Below are positions 9,516-18,320 of a stretch of 64,000 bases of DNA, in pieces. The stretch's first letter is position 1; each line of letters opens with the position of its first letter. Below the pieces are notes generated by a model, which saw only the letters and a list, made by a program, of their open reading frames with translations, was not told the origin of the DNA and searched no databases. The stretch is taken from contig JACKOJ010000003.1 in NCBI GenBank assembly GCA_024234325.1, positions 372,001-436,000 on the forward strand, in the 5' to 3' direction. The translations under genes and the position numbers were made by a program. The DNA is from Pseudomonadales bacterium. GTDB lineage: Bacteria > Pseudomonadota > Gammaproteobacteria > Pseudomonadales > Pseudohongiellaceae.

Positions 9516-10343
9516 ATGTTGACGCTGAAGGGCTTGACCAAACGCTACGATACGGGCGACCTGGCACTCAGGGACGTGGATTTGCAGGTGCCTGCGGGCC
9601 AGGTGTTGGCACTGATCGGTCCCTCGGGTGCCGGCAAGAGCACGCTGATTCGCTGCATCAATCGTCTGGTGGAGCCCTCTGCCGGCACTGTGACGCTGGA
9701 TGGCAGGGAGCTGAGCACTCTGCGCGGCAGTGATCTGCGCAAGGCACGTCGGCAGATTGGCATGATCTTTCAGAATTATGCGCTCGTGGAGCGTCTGTCG
9801 GTGATGGAGAACGTGCTGTCAGGGCGCCTCGCCTACACCGGTTTCTGGCGCAGCTATTTCCGTCGCTTCCCCGCCGACGATGTTCGTCAGGCCGTGCATC
9901 TTCTGGAACGGGTGGGGCTGGAATCCATGCTCGACAAGCGCGGCGATGCGCTTTCCGGCGGGCAGAAGCAGCGCGTGGGCATCGCCCGTGCCCTGATGCA
10001 GAACCCCAAGCTGTTGCTGGTCGATGAGCCGACAGCCAGTCTGGACCCGAAGACCTCGCGTCAGATCATGCGCCTGATCTGCGAACTGTGCCGCGAGCAG
10101 AACCTGGCCGCCATCATCAATATTCATGACGTGGCACTGGCGCGCCAGTTTGCCGATCGCGTGGTTGGTTTGCGAGAGGGCGCCGTGGTGTATGACGGTG
10201 CTCCCGAGGGTTTGAGCCCGGAGGTGCTGACCAGCATCTACGGCGAAGAAGACTGGAATGCGGCGCAACGTGTGGAAGACGACGCAGCAGGGGATGAAGC
10301 CGCGCGCGATGTGGATCGTGCCCTGATGGACGGTCATCCATGA
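9516..10343 (+). CDS. phnC: Phosphonate-type ABC transporter ATP-binding protein
   Basis: 275 residues. The ATPase has Walker A GPSGAGKST (from Gly35), signature LSGGQKQRVGIAR (about 145-157), Walker B LLLVDEPTAS and the H-loop INIHD. It powers the importer made of the two following permeases. The last ~40 residues are acidic and extend beyond the core domain. Its stop codon overlaps the start of phnE by 4 bp (ATGA), showing translational coupling. Confidence 0.95.
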   Translation: MLTLKGLTKRYDTGDLALRDVDLQVPAGQVLALIGPSGAGKSTLIRCINRLVEPSAGTVTLDGRELSTLRGSDLRKARRQIGMIFQNYALVERLSVMENVLSGRLAYTGFWRSYFRRFPADDVRQAVHLLERVGLESMLDKRGDALSGGQKQRVGIARALMQNPKLLLVDEPTASLDPKTSRQIMRLICELCREQNLAAIINIHDVALARQFADRVVGLREGAVVYDGAPEGLSPEVLTSIYGEEDWNAAQRVEDDAAGDEAARDVDRALMDGHP

Positions 10344-11164
10344 GCAGCCTTGCCGACAATCGCCTGCAGGCTGCAAGGGAGGGCAACTGGCGCCCACGTC
10401 CTCTTGTCGAGCGGGCGTGGCTACGCTGGGCGCTGAACGCCGGGGCACTGGTCTACCTGGTGCTGGTCTGGTTCAGCGTGGACGTCAACTGGGCGCGCGT
10501 CGCCCAGGGGATGGATCGCGGGCTGGCGTTCCTGGCCTCGTTCCTGACACCGGACTTTGTCTCTCGTGGTGGCGAGATTGCCACGGGCCTGGCGGAAAGC
10601 CTGACCATGACCGTCACCGCAACCGTCATTGGCATCTTGTTGGCGATTCCCGTGGGACTGGGCGCCGCACGTAATATCTCTCCGATGCCGGTGTACTGGG
10701 TGTGCCGGGCGGTGATTGCCATCTCGCGAACCTTTCAGGAAATCATCATCGCAATTCTGTTCGTCACCATGTTTGGTTTTGGCCCTCTGGCCGGTGTGCT
10801 CACGCTGGCATTCGCAACCATCGGGTTTATCGCGAAACTGCTGGCGGAAGACATCGAGGACACCCGCAAGGAGCCTCTGGAGGCGATTCGTGCCACGGGA
10901 GCGAGCTGGTGGCAATGGATTCACTATGCCGTGCAACCCCAGATCATGCCCCGCTTCATTGGCCTGAGCCTGTACCGGCTCGACATCAATTTCCGCGAGT
11001 CTGCCGTGATCGGCATTGTGGGTGCCGGCGGCATAGGGGCCACGTTGAATACGTCGATCAATCGCTATGACTACAACACCTCGGCCGCCGTGCTGCTGTT
11101 GATCATCGGCATTGTGCTTGCCAGTGAGTATGTCTCCGGGCGCGTGCGCAGGTGGGTAGCCTGA
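10340..11164 (+). CDS. phnE: Phosphonate-type ABC transporter permease, first copy
   Basis: 274 residues with six or so hydrophobic segments and the binding-protein-dependent permease loop EAIRATGASWWQW that couples to the ATPase. The region GIVGAGGIGATLNT is typical of PhnE. It overlaps phnC at its 5' end and shares a TGATG junction with the second permease, so the two probably form a heterodimeric channel. Confidence 0.93.
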   Translation: MSSLADNRLQAAREGNWRPRPLVERAWLRWALNAGALVYLVLVWFSVDVNWARVAQGMDRGLAFLASFLTPDFVSRGGEIATGLAESLTMTVTATVIGILLAIPVGLGAARNISPMPVYWVCRAVIAISRTFQEIIIAILFVTMFGFGPLAGVLTLAFATIGFIAKLLAEDIEDTRKEPLEAIRATGASWWQWIHYAVQPQIMPRFIGLSLYRLDINFRESAVIGIVGAGGIGATLNTSINRYDYNTSAAVLLLIIGIVLASEYVSGRVRRWVA

Positions 11165-11976
11165 TGCCGCTGCTGCAGATCAACAACGAGCCGGTGTGGC
11201 GGCAGCGGGAACCCGCAAGGCAGCGCCTGGTCTGGCTGGGCTGGTTCCTGGGTGTTTGTCTGTTTCTGTTCTGTGCCAGGATCGTGTCTGACAATACCAT
11301 CTGGGAATTCATGACAGATGCGCATATTCAGGCGGCAAGTCTGATCGGGCGGATGGTGCCGCCGGACTGGTCGATTACGGCGTCACTTCTGTTGCCTTTG
11401 TGGGACACCGTCAATATTGCCACCGTGGGCACGGCACTCGGGGTGCTGATTTCGTTTCCGCTGGCGTTTCTCGCCGCAGCGAATACCAGCCCGCACCCGA
11501 GCCTGCGGGCATTCGCGCTGACGGTGATCGTCAGCTCCCGCTCCATCAACGCGCTGATCTGGGCGATTCTGCTGGTCACCATTGTCGGGCCGGGGCTGCT
11601 GGCGGGCATGGTCGCGATTGCCCTGCGCTCCATCGGTTTTCTTGGCAAGCTTTTGTACGAGGCGATTGAGGAGATTGACACGGGCCCGGTGGAAGCCATT
11701 CGCGCCACAGGTGCGAGGCCCATGCAGGAGCTGGCCTGGGGCGTGTTGCCACAGATCATGCCCGCCTTTGCAGGCATCACGGTGTACCGCTGGGATATCA
11801 ATATCCGGGAGTCCACCGTACTCGGTCTGGTGGGGGCGGGTGGCATCGGTCTGCAGATGAACGCTGCCATCAACAATCTGGCTTGGGGGCAGGTGGCGAC
11901 GGTCTTCGTGCTGATCTTTGCCACCGTGATTCTGTCGGAATGGGTTTCCGCCCGTATCCGTCACGCCGTCATCTGA
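11164..11976 (+). CDS. phnE: Phosphonate-type ABC transporter permease, second copy
   Basis: 270 residues from the ATG at 11164 that overlaps the upstream stop (TGATG); a GTG at 11152 is also in frame but less likely. It has the coupling loop EAIRATGARPMQEL and the LGLVGAGGIGLQMN segment, parallel to the first PhnE. Tandem PhnE genes are common and suggest a heterodimer. The coding density and overlaps show one operon from phnD to at least this gene. Confidence 0.93.
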   Translation: MPLLQINNEPVWRQREPARQRLVWLGWFLGVCLFLFCARIVSDNTIWEFMTDAHIQAASLIGRMVPPDWSITASLLLPLWDTVNIATVGTALGVLISFPLAFLAAANTSPHPSLRAFALTVIVSSRSINALIWAILLVTIVGPGLLAGMVAIALRSIGFLGKLLYEAIEEIDTGPVEAIRATGARPMQELAWGVLPQIMPAFAGITVYRWDINIRESTVLGLVGAGGIGLQMNAAINNLAWGQVATVFVLIFATVILSEWVSARIRHAVI

Positions 11977-11994
11977 AACACAGGAGAACGGGAC

Positions 11995-12468
11995 ATGTCG
12001 CAATCCGTCGACCCCGCACAACTGGCGCAATGGCACCGCTATTTCGCCGTCGAGTGCAATAATCTGGCCTGGAACATGGCCGAAAGCGAAGGACAGGCTG
12101 CCGACCCCGCTGCGCTGCTGAACCTGGCCCACAGCTCGGCATGGCATTGGCAGCAGACGGGAACCGAGCAGCAGAAGATGCGTGCCGTCATGCTGCTGGC
12201 CCAGGTGCATACCCTGCTGGGGCTGGCCGCAACAGCGCTGAGCTTTGCGGAGCAGATGCGGGTGTGGTTTCTGGCGCAGGCAGACACCCCGGACTGGGAA
12301 TTGGCGTTCGTGCATGCCATTCATGCACACGCCTGCGCGATTGCCGGAAAAACGGCAGAGCACGCCGCTGCCTATCACCATGCGGAGCGTGCACTTGCTG
12401 CGATTGCAGACGAACAGGACCGTGCGATTGTCCTGCTGACGTTTCAACAGGTTCCCAAACCCACGTGA
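11995..12468 (+). CDS. Helical protein of unknown function linked to the phn importer
   Basis: 157 residues, preceded by AGGAG. The sequence is almost wholly alpha-helical, Ala- and His-rich (WHWQQTG, HAIHAHAC, YHHAERAL) with spacing like two or three TPR-type helical hairpins. No signal peptide is seen, so it is cytoplasmic. It starts 18 bp after the second permease and 10 bp before the next gene, so it belongs to the same operon. I do not recognise the family. Position suggests handling or sensing of the imported compound; that is inference. Confidence 0.75.
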   Translation: MSQSVDPAQLAQWHRYFAVECNNLAWNMAESEGQAADPAALLNLAHSSAWHWQQTGTEQQKMRAVMLLAQVHTLLGLAATALSFAEQMRVWFLAQADTPDWELAFVHAIHAHACAIAGKTAEHAAAYHHAERALAAIADEQDRAIVLLTFQQVPKPT

Positions 12469-12478
12469 GGAGCATGCG

Positions 12479-12775
12479 ATGCTGGTGGTGATTTTCAGGG
12501 CGCGTGTTCGCCATCTGGACGAAGAATATGGCACGACCGCACGCCGCATGCGGGAACTGGCCCTGCAGGAGTTCGGTTGTCTGGCGTTTCATGCGGTGAC
12601 CGAGGGCGATGAGGAGATTGCGCTGTCCTACTGGCCGGACGAGGCCAGCATTCAGGCCTGGCGCGCGCATCCGGAACATCTGGAAGCACAACGCCTGGGG
12701 CGGGAGCGCTGGTACGCAGGCTACTCGGTGCAGGTGGCACACGTGGACAGGGATTATCGCGTCGGCACGTGTTAG
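12479..12775 (+). CDS. ABM-superfamily (antibiotic biosynthesis monooxygenase-like) protein
   Basis: 98 residues with the dimeric alpha-beta barrel pattern of the ABM family: an N-terminal strand VVIFRARV, a central FGCLAFHAVTEGDEEIALSYW, and WRAHPEHLEAQRLGRERWY. Members are cofactor-free monooxygenases or haem-handling proteins, and many are uncharacterised. It is the last gene of the phn operon. A short inverted repeat (ccggat/atccgg, 12787-12803) follows before the SLC13 gene. Confidence 0.8.
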   Translation: MLVVIFRARVRHLDEEYGTTARRMRELALQEFGCLAFHAVTEGDEEIALSYWPDEASIQAWRAHPEHLEAQRLGRERWYAGYSVQVAHVDRDYRVGTC

Positions 12776-12830
12776 GCTAGCTCCGAACCGGATGTAAAAT
12801 CCGGAGTCTGACGAGCACAGGTACTGGATT

Positions 12831-14660
12831 GTGAGTGAACTGTTCCCCTCAGTGCCCAACGGGCATGCCCTGTTTTCCCTGCTGTTGACGGCGTTTGCGC
12901 TGTTCCTGTTCACTCGCAAGAAAATTCCTCTGGAGATTTCAAGCCTGGCGCTGCTGGTGATTCTGGCGCTCAGTTTTGCGCTGTTTCCCTATACGGTGGG
13001 CGGTGAACATTTTGAGGCGATTGCGTTTTTCGAGGGCTTTGGCCACGAGGCACTGATCACCGTCTGTGCGCTGATGGTGGTGGGGCAGGGGCTGGTACAG
13101 ACCGGTGCCCTGGAGCCAATTGGTCGTATATTGACCAAGGCCTGGTCCCGGGCCCCCTTTCTGTCCTTCCTGATGACCCTGATCGTCAGTGCCATCCTCA
13201 GTGCCTTCATCAATAACACGCCGATTGTGGTGCTGCTGCTGCCCATCCTCATCAGTGTGTGCATGCGCACCAAGACCCCGGCCTCGCGCGTGCTTATGCC
13301 CATGGGGTTTGCGACCCTGGTGGGCGGCATGGGCACCACGATCGGCACCTCGACCAACCTGCTGGTGGTGAGTGTGGCGCGGGACCTGGGTTTGCCGCAG
13401 ATCGGCATGTTCGACTTCGTGGTGCCGGCAGCGATTGCCAGCGGCGTCGCCATCTTCTACCTCTGGCTCATTGCTCCCCGCATGCTGGAGGAGCGCGAGG
13501 TCGGTGTGGCCGACAGCTCGCCCCGCCTGTTCCAGGCCTATCTGCATATTGATGCCGACAGCCCGGTGGTTGGCAAGACCGTGGCCGAGGCAAAGGCCAT
13601 GGCCAGTGATGGCATCAACCTGGTGCGACTGAAACGGGGCGATCATTTCATCGTGTTGCTGCCCGATGCGGTGTTGCACGACGGCGACCGCCTGCGGGTC
13701 ATGGACACCTCCTCGAAGATACGGGCCGCCGCCGATGCCATGAAGGCAACGCTGTATTCCGGCGATCATCAGGTGGACGATGAGCATCCACTGAATGCCG
13801 AGAATCAGACTCTGGCCGAGATTGCCGTCGTTGCGGGGTCGAGGCTGGATCGCACGAATCTGCGCTACACCGCCTTTCTGCAGCGGCACCAGTTGGTGGT
13901 GCTGGGTCTGCACCGTGCCGGGCGTGACATCTGGAAGCCTTCCGAGGACATCATGGACGTGACCCTGGAGCAGGGGGACGTGCTGCTGGTGCAGGGCAAC
14001 AAGGATGAGATCCGCAAGCTGAAGATGAATCCGGAGTTTCTGGTGCTGGATTCGTCCGTGGAGGTGCCGAGCACCGAAAAGTCGCTCATTGCCCAGCTCA
14101 CATTGCTGGCAGTGGTTGCGACGGCGGCCACCGGGCTGCTGCCGATCGCGGTCAGTTCGCTGGCGGGTGCGATGATCATGCTGGGGGCGCGCTGCCTGCG
14201 CCTTGGCAGCGCTATCCGCGCGGTCAGTTCCTCCGTGTACTTCGTTGTGGTCGCCAGCCTTGCGCTGGGACAGGCCCTGACCATTACCGGGGCGTCGGAA
14301 TACCTCACGGACGTGTTTCTGTTCTTCACGCGGGATTCCGCGCCGGTGATGGTGCTGAGCGCCCTGATGCTGCTGATGGCGATTCTGACCAATGTGGTCT
14401 CCAACAATGCCGCCGCCGTGATCGGCACTCCCATCGGCGTGGGCATCGCGCAGCAACTGGGGGTAGACCCGGAACCTTTTGTGCTGGCGGTGCTGTTCGG
14501 TGCCAATCTCAGCTTCGCGACGCCGATGTCCTACAAGACCAATCTGCTGGTGATGAGTGCCGGTGGCTACAAGTTCAATGACTTCATGAAGGTGGGCATT
14601 CCCCTGACAATCCTCATGTGGCTTAGCTATTCCTGGCTGCTGGGCTGGTTCTATCTCTAG
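12831..14660 (+). CDS. SLC13/DASS-type permease with tandem RCK_C domains
   Basis: 609 residues from a GTG start. Hydrophobic segments at both ends flank a soluble central part (about 225-410) holding two TrkA-C/RCK_C domains (SPVVGKTVAEA, GDRLRVMDT; then LEQGDVLLVQGN). The family motif ITNVVSNNAAAVIGTP and the first-half counterpart INNTPIVVLLLP are the inverted-repeat hairpin sites that bind sodium and anion. Such proteins move sulfate, dicarboxylates or related anions with sodium. The substrate is not predictable. A paralogue is at 40091-41863. Confidence 0.88.
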   Translation: MSELFPSVPNGHALFSLLLTAFALFLFTRKKIPLEISSLALLVILALSFALFPYTVGGEHFEAIAFFEGFGHEALITVCALMVVGQGLVQTGALEPIGRILTKAWSRAPFLSFLMTLIVSAILSAFINNTPIVVLLLPILISVCMRTKTPASRVLMPMGFATLVGGMGTTIGTSTNLLVVSVARDLGLPQIGMFDFVVPAAIASGVAIFYLWLIAPRMLEEREVGVADSSPRLFQAYLHIDADSPVVGKTVAEAKAMASDGINLVRLKRGDHFIVLLPDAVLHDGDRLRVMDTSSKIRAAADAMKATLYSGDHQVDDEHPLNAENQTLAEIAVVAGSRLDRTNLRYTAFLQRHQLVVLGLHRAGRDIWKPSEDIMDVTLEQGDVLLVQGNKDEIRKLKMNPEFLVLDSSVEVPSTEKSLIAQLTLLAVVATAATGLLPIAVSSLAGAMIMLGARCLRLGSAIRAVSSSVYFVVVASLALGQALTITGASEYLTDVFLFFTRDSAPVMVLSALMLLMAILTNVVSNNAAAVIGTPIGVGIAQQLGVDPEPFVLAVLFGANLSFATPMSYKTNLLVMSAGGYKFNDFMKVGIPLTILMWLSYSWLLGWFYL

Positions 14661-14820
14661 CGTTGCAAGACAAGAGTCCGGCCCCGTGGCTTTCCTGTGG
14701 CTGCGGGCTGAGCTGTAAGAAAAAGCGCATTTTGCCGTACATATGCAATACGTCACCCATTGCGGCGATGCCGACTCCCTGCATACAACAATCAGAACCC
14801 TGAACAGGAAATTCCGTCTG

Positions 14821-17052
14821 ATGAGCCTGAATTCTCGTGTCCTTCGTGCCCTGTCTGTCTTTTTCCTGTCATTGCTATTGCCGCTTTCCAGTCTGGCACA
14901 GGAACTCGCCGAAACCTCTGTGCCTGCCCAGAAACGGGTGCGCGCCGTGCGCGTCGATACCCCGCCGGTGATCGATGGCAAACTCGATGAGGCCGTGTGG
15001 CAACTGGCGGAACCGATTACGGACTTTCACCAGATTCGCCCGGGCAACCAGACAGCTCCCTCGGAAGCTACCGAGGTCTATGTACTGTATGACGATGACG
15101 CGCTGTATATCGGAGCGCGCATGGCGGACCGAGAGCCTGGCCTGATTGCTGCGCCGGTGATTCGTCACGGTCAGGGCCTGGGCTCCGATGATCGTCTGGT
15201 GGTGATTCTCGACCCCTTCAACACCCGTCGCACCGGCTACCGTTTCGAGACCAACCTGAACGCAGTGCGCCACGACGCGCTGTATACCAGCGTGAATTCC
15301 TTTCAACTGGAATGGAACACGATCTGGGACACTGCCACCAGCACATACGACAACGGCTGGATTGCCGAGCTGGAGATTCCCTTCAAGTCGCTGCCCTTCG
15401 ATCCAAGTATCGACACCTGGGGATTCAATTTCGGGCGGGGCATTCGGCGTCGTGGCGAAGAGATGGCCTGGGTGTCCTATAACCGCACCTACAACCCCAG
15501 CATCTCCGGTGTGGTGACGGGGCTGGAAGGCATGAACCAGGGGCTCGGTCTGGACGTGGTGCCCTCGTTTTCGATGAATCGCGACAAGCAGTTCGATCTG
15601 CGCACCAGCGACACCAATATGGACCCGTCACTGGATGTCTTCTATCGCCTCACGCCATCGCTGAATGCAGCGTTGACCATCAACACGGATTTCTCTGCCA
15701 CCGAAGTGGACAATCGCCAGGTCAACCTCACGCGATTCAATCTCTTCTTTCCGGAGAAGCGGGATTTCTTCCTGAACGATTCGGATCTCTTCCAGTTTGG
15801 CGGCATCGGCGGTTTTGGCGGCAACTCTGCTGAGTCGCGTGGTTCACGCGAGAACGCACGGCCCTATTTCTCGCGCAAGCTCGGCCTGAGTCAGACCGGC
15901 GCTCCCGTGGATATCCGCTATGGCGGGCGCATCAGCGGGCGGGTCGGGCGCTGGAACATTGGCACGCTGGCGATTCGTCAGGATGAGTTCGGCACAGTGG
16001 ATGCGTCCGATCTGCTGATCAGCCGCGTGTCCGCCAATGTGCTGCGCGAGTCCAGTGTCGGTTTCATTCTGACCGATGGCGACCCCGCTTCCAATCTGGA
16101 CAACTCGGTGTACGGCATGGATTTTCGCTACCTCAACACACGGTTGAGTGGCGGGCAGGTGCTGGAGGCGGATGCCTGGTTTCAGAAATCCGACACGCCG
16201 GGGCTCAATGGGGATGACGAAGCCTACGGTCTGGGCCTGCGCTCCCCGAACAATACCGGCCTGAGAGGCGGCGTCGGTTTCAAGGAAGTGCAGCGCAACT
16301 TCAATCCGGCCATGGGTTACATCAACCGTTCCAATATTCGCGACTATACGGCGGACGTGGGATATACCCATTTCTTCCGTGACAGTTTCCTGCAGTCAGC
16401 CTACTTTGGCGTTGACGCCCAGCGCATCAACGTGATCGACGGGGGGCTGCAGAGCCAGGTGCTCGCCTTCCGCCTGCTGGAACTGGACACCAATACCCGC
16501 GACAGGATTTCTTTGGGCTACCAGAGCAATAAAGAAGTCGTCCTGCGACCTTTTGCAGTTTACCGCGCGCCCGATCGCAGCGTTTTCATTCCTGCGGGAA
16601 GCTATTCCTTCGATGAGGCGAGTGTGTCACTCAGCACGGCGGGCCAGCGCGAGTTCTCAGGCAGGTTGAGCCTGAGCAACGGGGACTTCTACAACGGCAA
16701 GCGCAACAACATCAACGGCTCACTGTCGTGGACGCAGTCGCGCAATTTCGTCATGTCCATGAGCTATGACTGGAACGATATCACCCTGCCCCAGGGAGAC
16801 TTCATCACGCGCCTGACCAGTCTGTCCACCCAGGTAGCGTTTTCCTCTACCCTGTATTGGGTTTCGCTTGTCCAGTACGACAATCTGTCGGAAGAGATTG
16901 GTGTGAATACGCGTATTCAATGGATTCCGCGCGCGGGCCAGGAAGGTTTCATTGTGCTGAACTACAACCTGCAGGACAGAGACAAGAACAATTCTTTCGA
17001 GGCAGCCAGCTCCGATCTTGCCGTGAAGTTCAAATACACCTTCCGTTTTTAG
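14821..17052 (+). CDS. DUF5916 / CBM9-like outer-membrane beta-barrel protein, second copy
   Basis: 743 residues from the ATG at 14821, preceded by CAGGAA; an in-frame ATG at 14743 would put 26 extra residues before the signal peptide and is unlikely. The signal peptide ends near SSLAQE. The CBM9-like domain begins PPVIDGKLDEAVWQ, and the hinge FFPEKRDFFLNDSDLF leads into a barrel ending FKYTFRF, a C-terminal Phe typical of outer-membrane barrels recognised by BamA. The architecture matches the protein at 2001-4388, but the sequences are clearly diverged. Role unknown. Confidence 0.87.
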   Translation: MSLNSRVLRALSVFFLSLLLPLSSLAQELAETSVPAQKRVRAVRVDTPPVIDGKLDEAVWQLAEPITDFHQIRPGNQTAPSEATEVYVLYDDDALYIGARMADREPGLIAAPVIRHGQGLGSDDRLVVILDPFNTRRTGYRFETNLNAVRHDALYTSVNSFQLEWNTIWDTATSTYDNGWIAELEIPFKSLPFDPSIDTWGFNFGRGIRRRGEEMAWVSYNRTYNPSISGVVTGLEGMNQGLGLDVVPSFSMNRDKQFDLRTSDTNMDPSLDVFYRLTPSLNAALTINTDFSATEVDNRQVNLTRFNLFFPEKRDFFLNDSDLFQFGGIGGFGGNSAESRGSRENARPYFSRKLGLSQTGAPVDIRYGGRISGRVGRWNIGTLAIRQDEFGTVDASDLLISRVSANVLRESSVGFILTDGDPASNLDNSVYGMDFRYLNTRLSGGQVLEADAWFQKSDTPGLNGDDEAYGLGLRSPNNTGLRGGVGFKEVQRNFNPAMGYINRSNIRDYTADVGYTHFFRDSFLQSAYFGVDAQRINVIDGGLQSQVLAFRLLELDTNTRDRISLGYQSNKEVVLRPFAVYRAPDRSVFIPAGSYSFDEASVSLSTAGQREFSGRLSLSNGDFYNGKRNNINGSLSWTQSRNFVMSMSYDWNDITLPQGDFITRLTSLSTQVAFSSTLYWVSLVQYDNLSEEIGVNTRIQWIPRAGQEGFIVLNYNLQDRDKNNSFEAASSDLAVKFKYTFRF

Positions 17053-17069
17053 GGGTATTCGTCAACGGC

Positions 17070-17387
17070 CTAATCGGGCTGCCACATCACATAGCCGTCC
17101 GCTGCCTGTGCCTTGCGCAGCATCTCCAGCAAGGGGGTGGCCCGGACGGCGAGCCCGATCACCGGCTCCTCCTCATCCTCGCCCTCGTCGTCCTCCTCCC
17201 GCTCCTGTTGCGGCTGCTGTTCTGCGGCGAGCGCGGCTTCCAGGTGTTGCAGGGCGGCCCGCAATGCGTCCTCACTGACGGCCCCTTCGGTGCCGCCACT
17301 CATGCCCATCATGCGCAGCAGGGGAGCAGCGACGCTCTCCTGCATGATGAAACTGCCACTCTTGTCGCTCTTGAAACGGATCAGCAT
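17070..17387 (-). CDS. DUF1840 domain-containing protein
   Basis: 105 residues. It opens MLIRFKSDKSG and closes with LLEMLRKAQAADGYVMW, the two conserved ends of DUF1840, joined by a strongly acidic linker (EREEDDEGEDEEEP). Small cytoplasmic proteins of this family are common in beta- and gammaproteobacteria, and no function is established. It is convergent with the preceding barrel gene, 17 bp away. Confidence 0.88.
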   Translation of the reverse strand: MLIRFKSDKSGSFIMQESVAAPLLRMMGMSGGTEGAVSEDALRAALQHLEAALAAEQQPQQEREEDDEGEDEEEPVIGLAVRATPLLEMLRKAQAADGYVMWQPD

Positions 17388-17521
17388 GACGATTCCTCGT
17401 GTTCACGGCAGTGTAGCACTCCTGTGGGAAGCTGTTCTTGAAATTGGACGACAGTGCCCACATCTAGCCCCGGATACTTGCACAGCGGTATCTGCGAGCC
17501 AATCTGGTGCAAACATGTGTT

Positions 17522-17558
17522 ATTTGTAAAAACTATCGTTTTCTTACGAATAATTCAT
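17522..17558 (+). promoter_or_regulatory. Candidate OxyR operator upstream of ahpC
   Basis: The first half-site (17522-17536, ATTTGTAAAAACTAT) matches the OxyR pattern ATAG-N-T-NNN-A-N-CTAT at its T, A and CTAT positions. A 7-bp spacer and a weaker second half-site (17544-17558) follow, as expected for tetrameric OxyR. It lies about 70-107 bp before the GTG start in an AT-rich stretch. Match made by eye. Confidence 0.35.
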
Positions 17559-17628
17559 TTCCATATTTAATGGAATCGTTTAGCATGCCTCGCTTAAGCC
17601 TTTAACCCGATTCAACAGGAGTTCAGTA

Positions 17629-18192
17629 GTGTCCTTAGTCAACAGTACTATCAAGCCCTTCAAAACCACCGCGTTTCACAATGGCAAATTCATCGAAGTG
17701 ACAGATGCCAGCCTCAAGGGCAAATGGTCTGTCGTGTTCTTCTACCCCGCCGACTTCACCTTCGTCTGCCCGACGGAACTGGGTGATCTGGCGGACAACT
17801 ATGCCGAGTTCCAGAAGCTGGGCGTAGAGATCTACAGCGTGTCCACTGACACGCATTTCACGCACAAGGCCTGGCATGACGGCTCCGACACGATCCGCAA
17901 GATCCAGTACCCGATGCTGGGCGATGCCACCGGCACCATCAGCCGTAACTTCGATGTGATGATCGAGGCAGACGGTCTGGCCGAGCGTGGCACCTTCGTG
18001 ATTGATCCCGATGGCGTGATCCAGCTTGTGGAAATCTCTGCCGGTGGTGTAGGTCGTGATGCGTCCGAACTGCTGCGCAAGATCAAGGCCGCGCAATACG
18101 TTGCTGCCCACCCCGGCGAAGTGTGCCCGGCCAAGTGGAAGGAAGGCGAGGCGACTCTTGCTCCTTCTCTCGATCTGGTCGGCAAGATCTAA
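17629..18192 (+). CDS. ahpC: Alkyl hydroperoxide reductase subunit C (typical 2-Cys peroxiredoxin)
   Basis: 187 residues, exactly the E. coli length, with a GTG start preceded by ACAGGAG. The peroxidatic Cys47 lies in FVCPTELGDLADNY and the resolving Cys166 in GEVCPAKW. It reduces hydrogen peroxide and organic peroxides in the cytoplasm and is recycled by AhpF, encoded 128 bp downstream. A candidate OxyR site precedes it. A hairpin and a short repeat of its own 3' end separate it from ahpF. Confidence 0.98.
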   Translation: MSLVNSTIKPFKTTAFHNGKFIEVTDASLKGKWSVVFFYPADFTFVCPTELGDLADNYAEFQKLGVEIYSVSTDTHFTHKAWHDGSDTIRKIQYPMLGDATGTISRNFDVMIEADGLAERGTFVIDPDGVIQLVEISAGGVGRDASELLRKIKAAQYVAAHPGEVCPAKWKEGEATLAPSLDLVGKI

Positions 18193-18226
18193 GCCGACAG
18201 TCTTTCTCAGGAAAACTGCTTGACCA

Positions 18227-18255
18227 CCTGAGCACCCCGCAAGGGGCTGCTCAGG
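18227..18255 (+). other. Hairpin between ahpC and ahpF
   Basis: The sequence cctgagca-cccc-gcaa-gggg-c-tgctcagg forms a 12-bp stem with one bulge and a GCAA tetraloop. No T-run follows, so partial termination or protection of the ahpC message is more likely than full termination. That would explain excess AhpC over AhpF. Confidence 0.6.
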
Positions 18256-18320
18256 GCTTGTGGGTGGGCAAGATTTAAGCAAATTCAGTGTTCAATGATT
18301 TGACGACGGAAGTGACAGTC

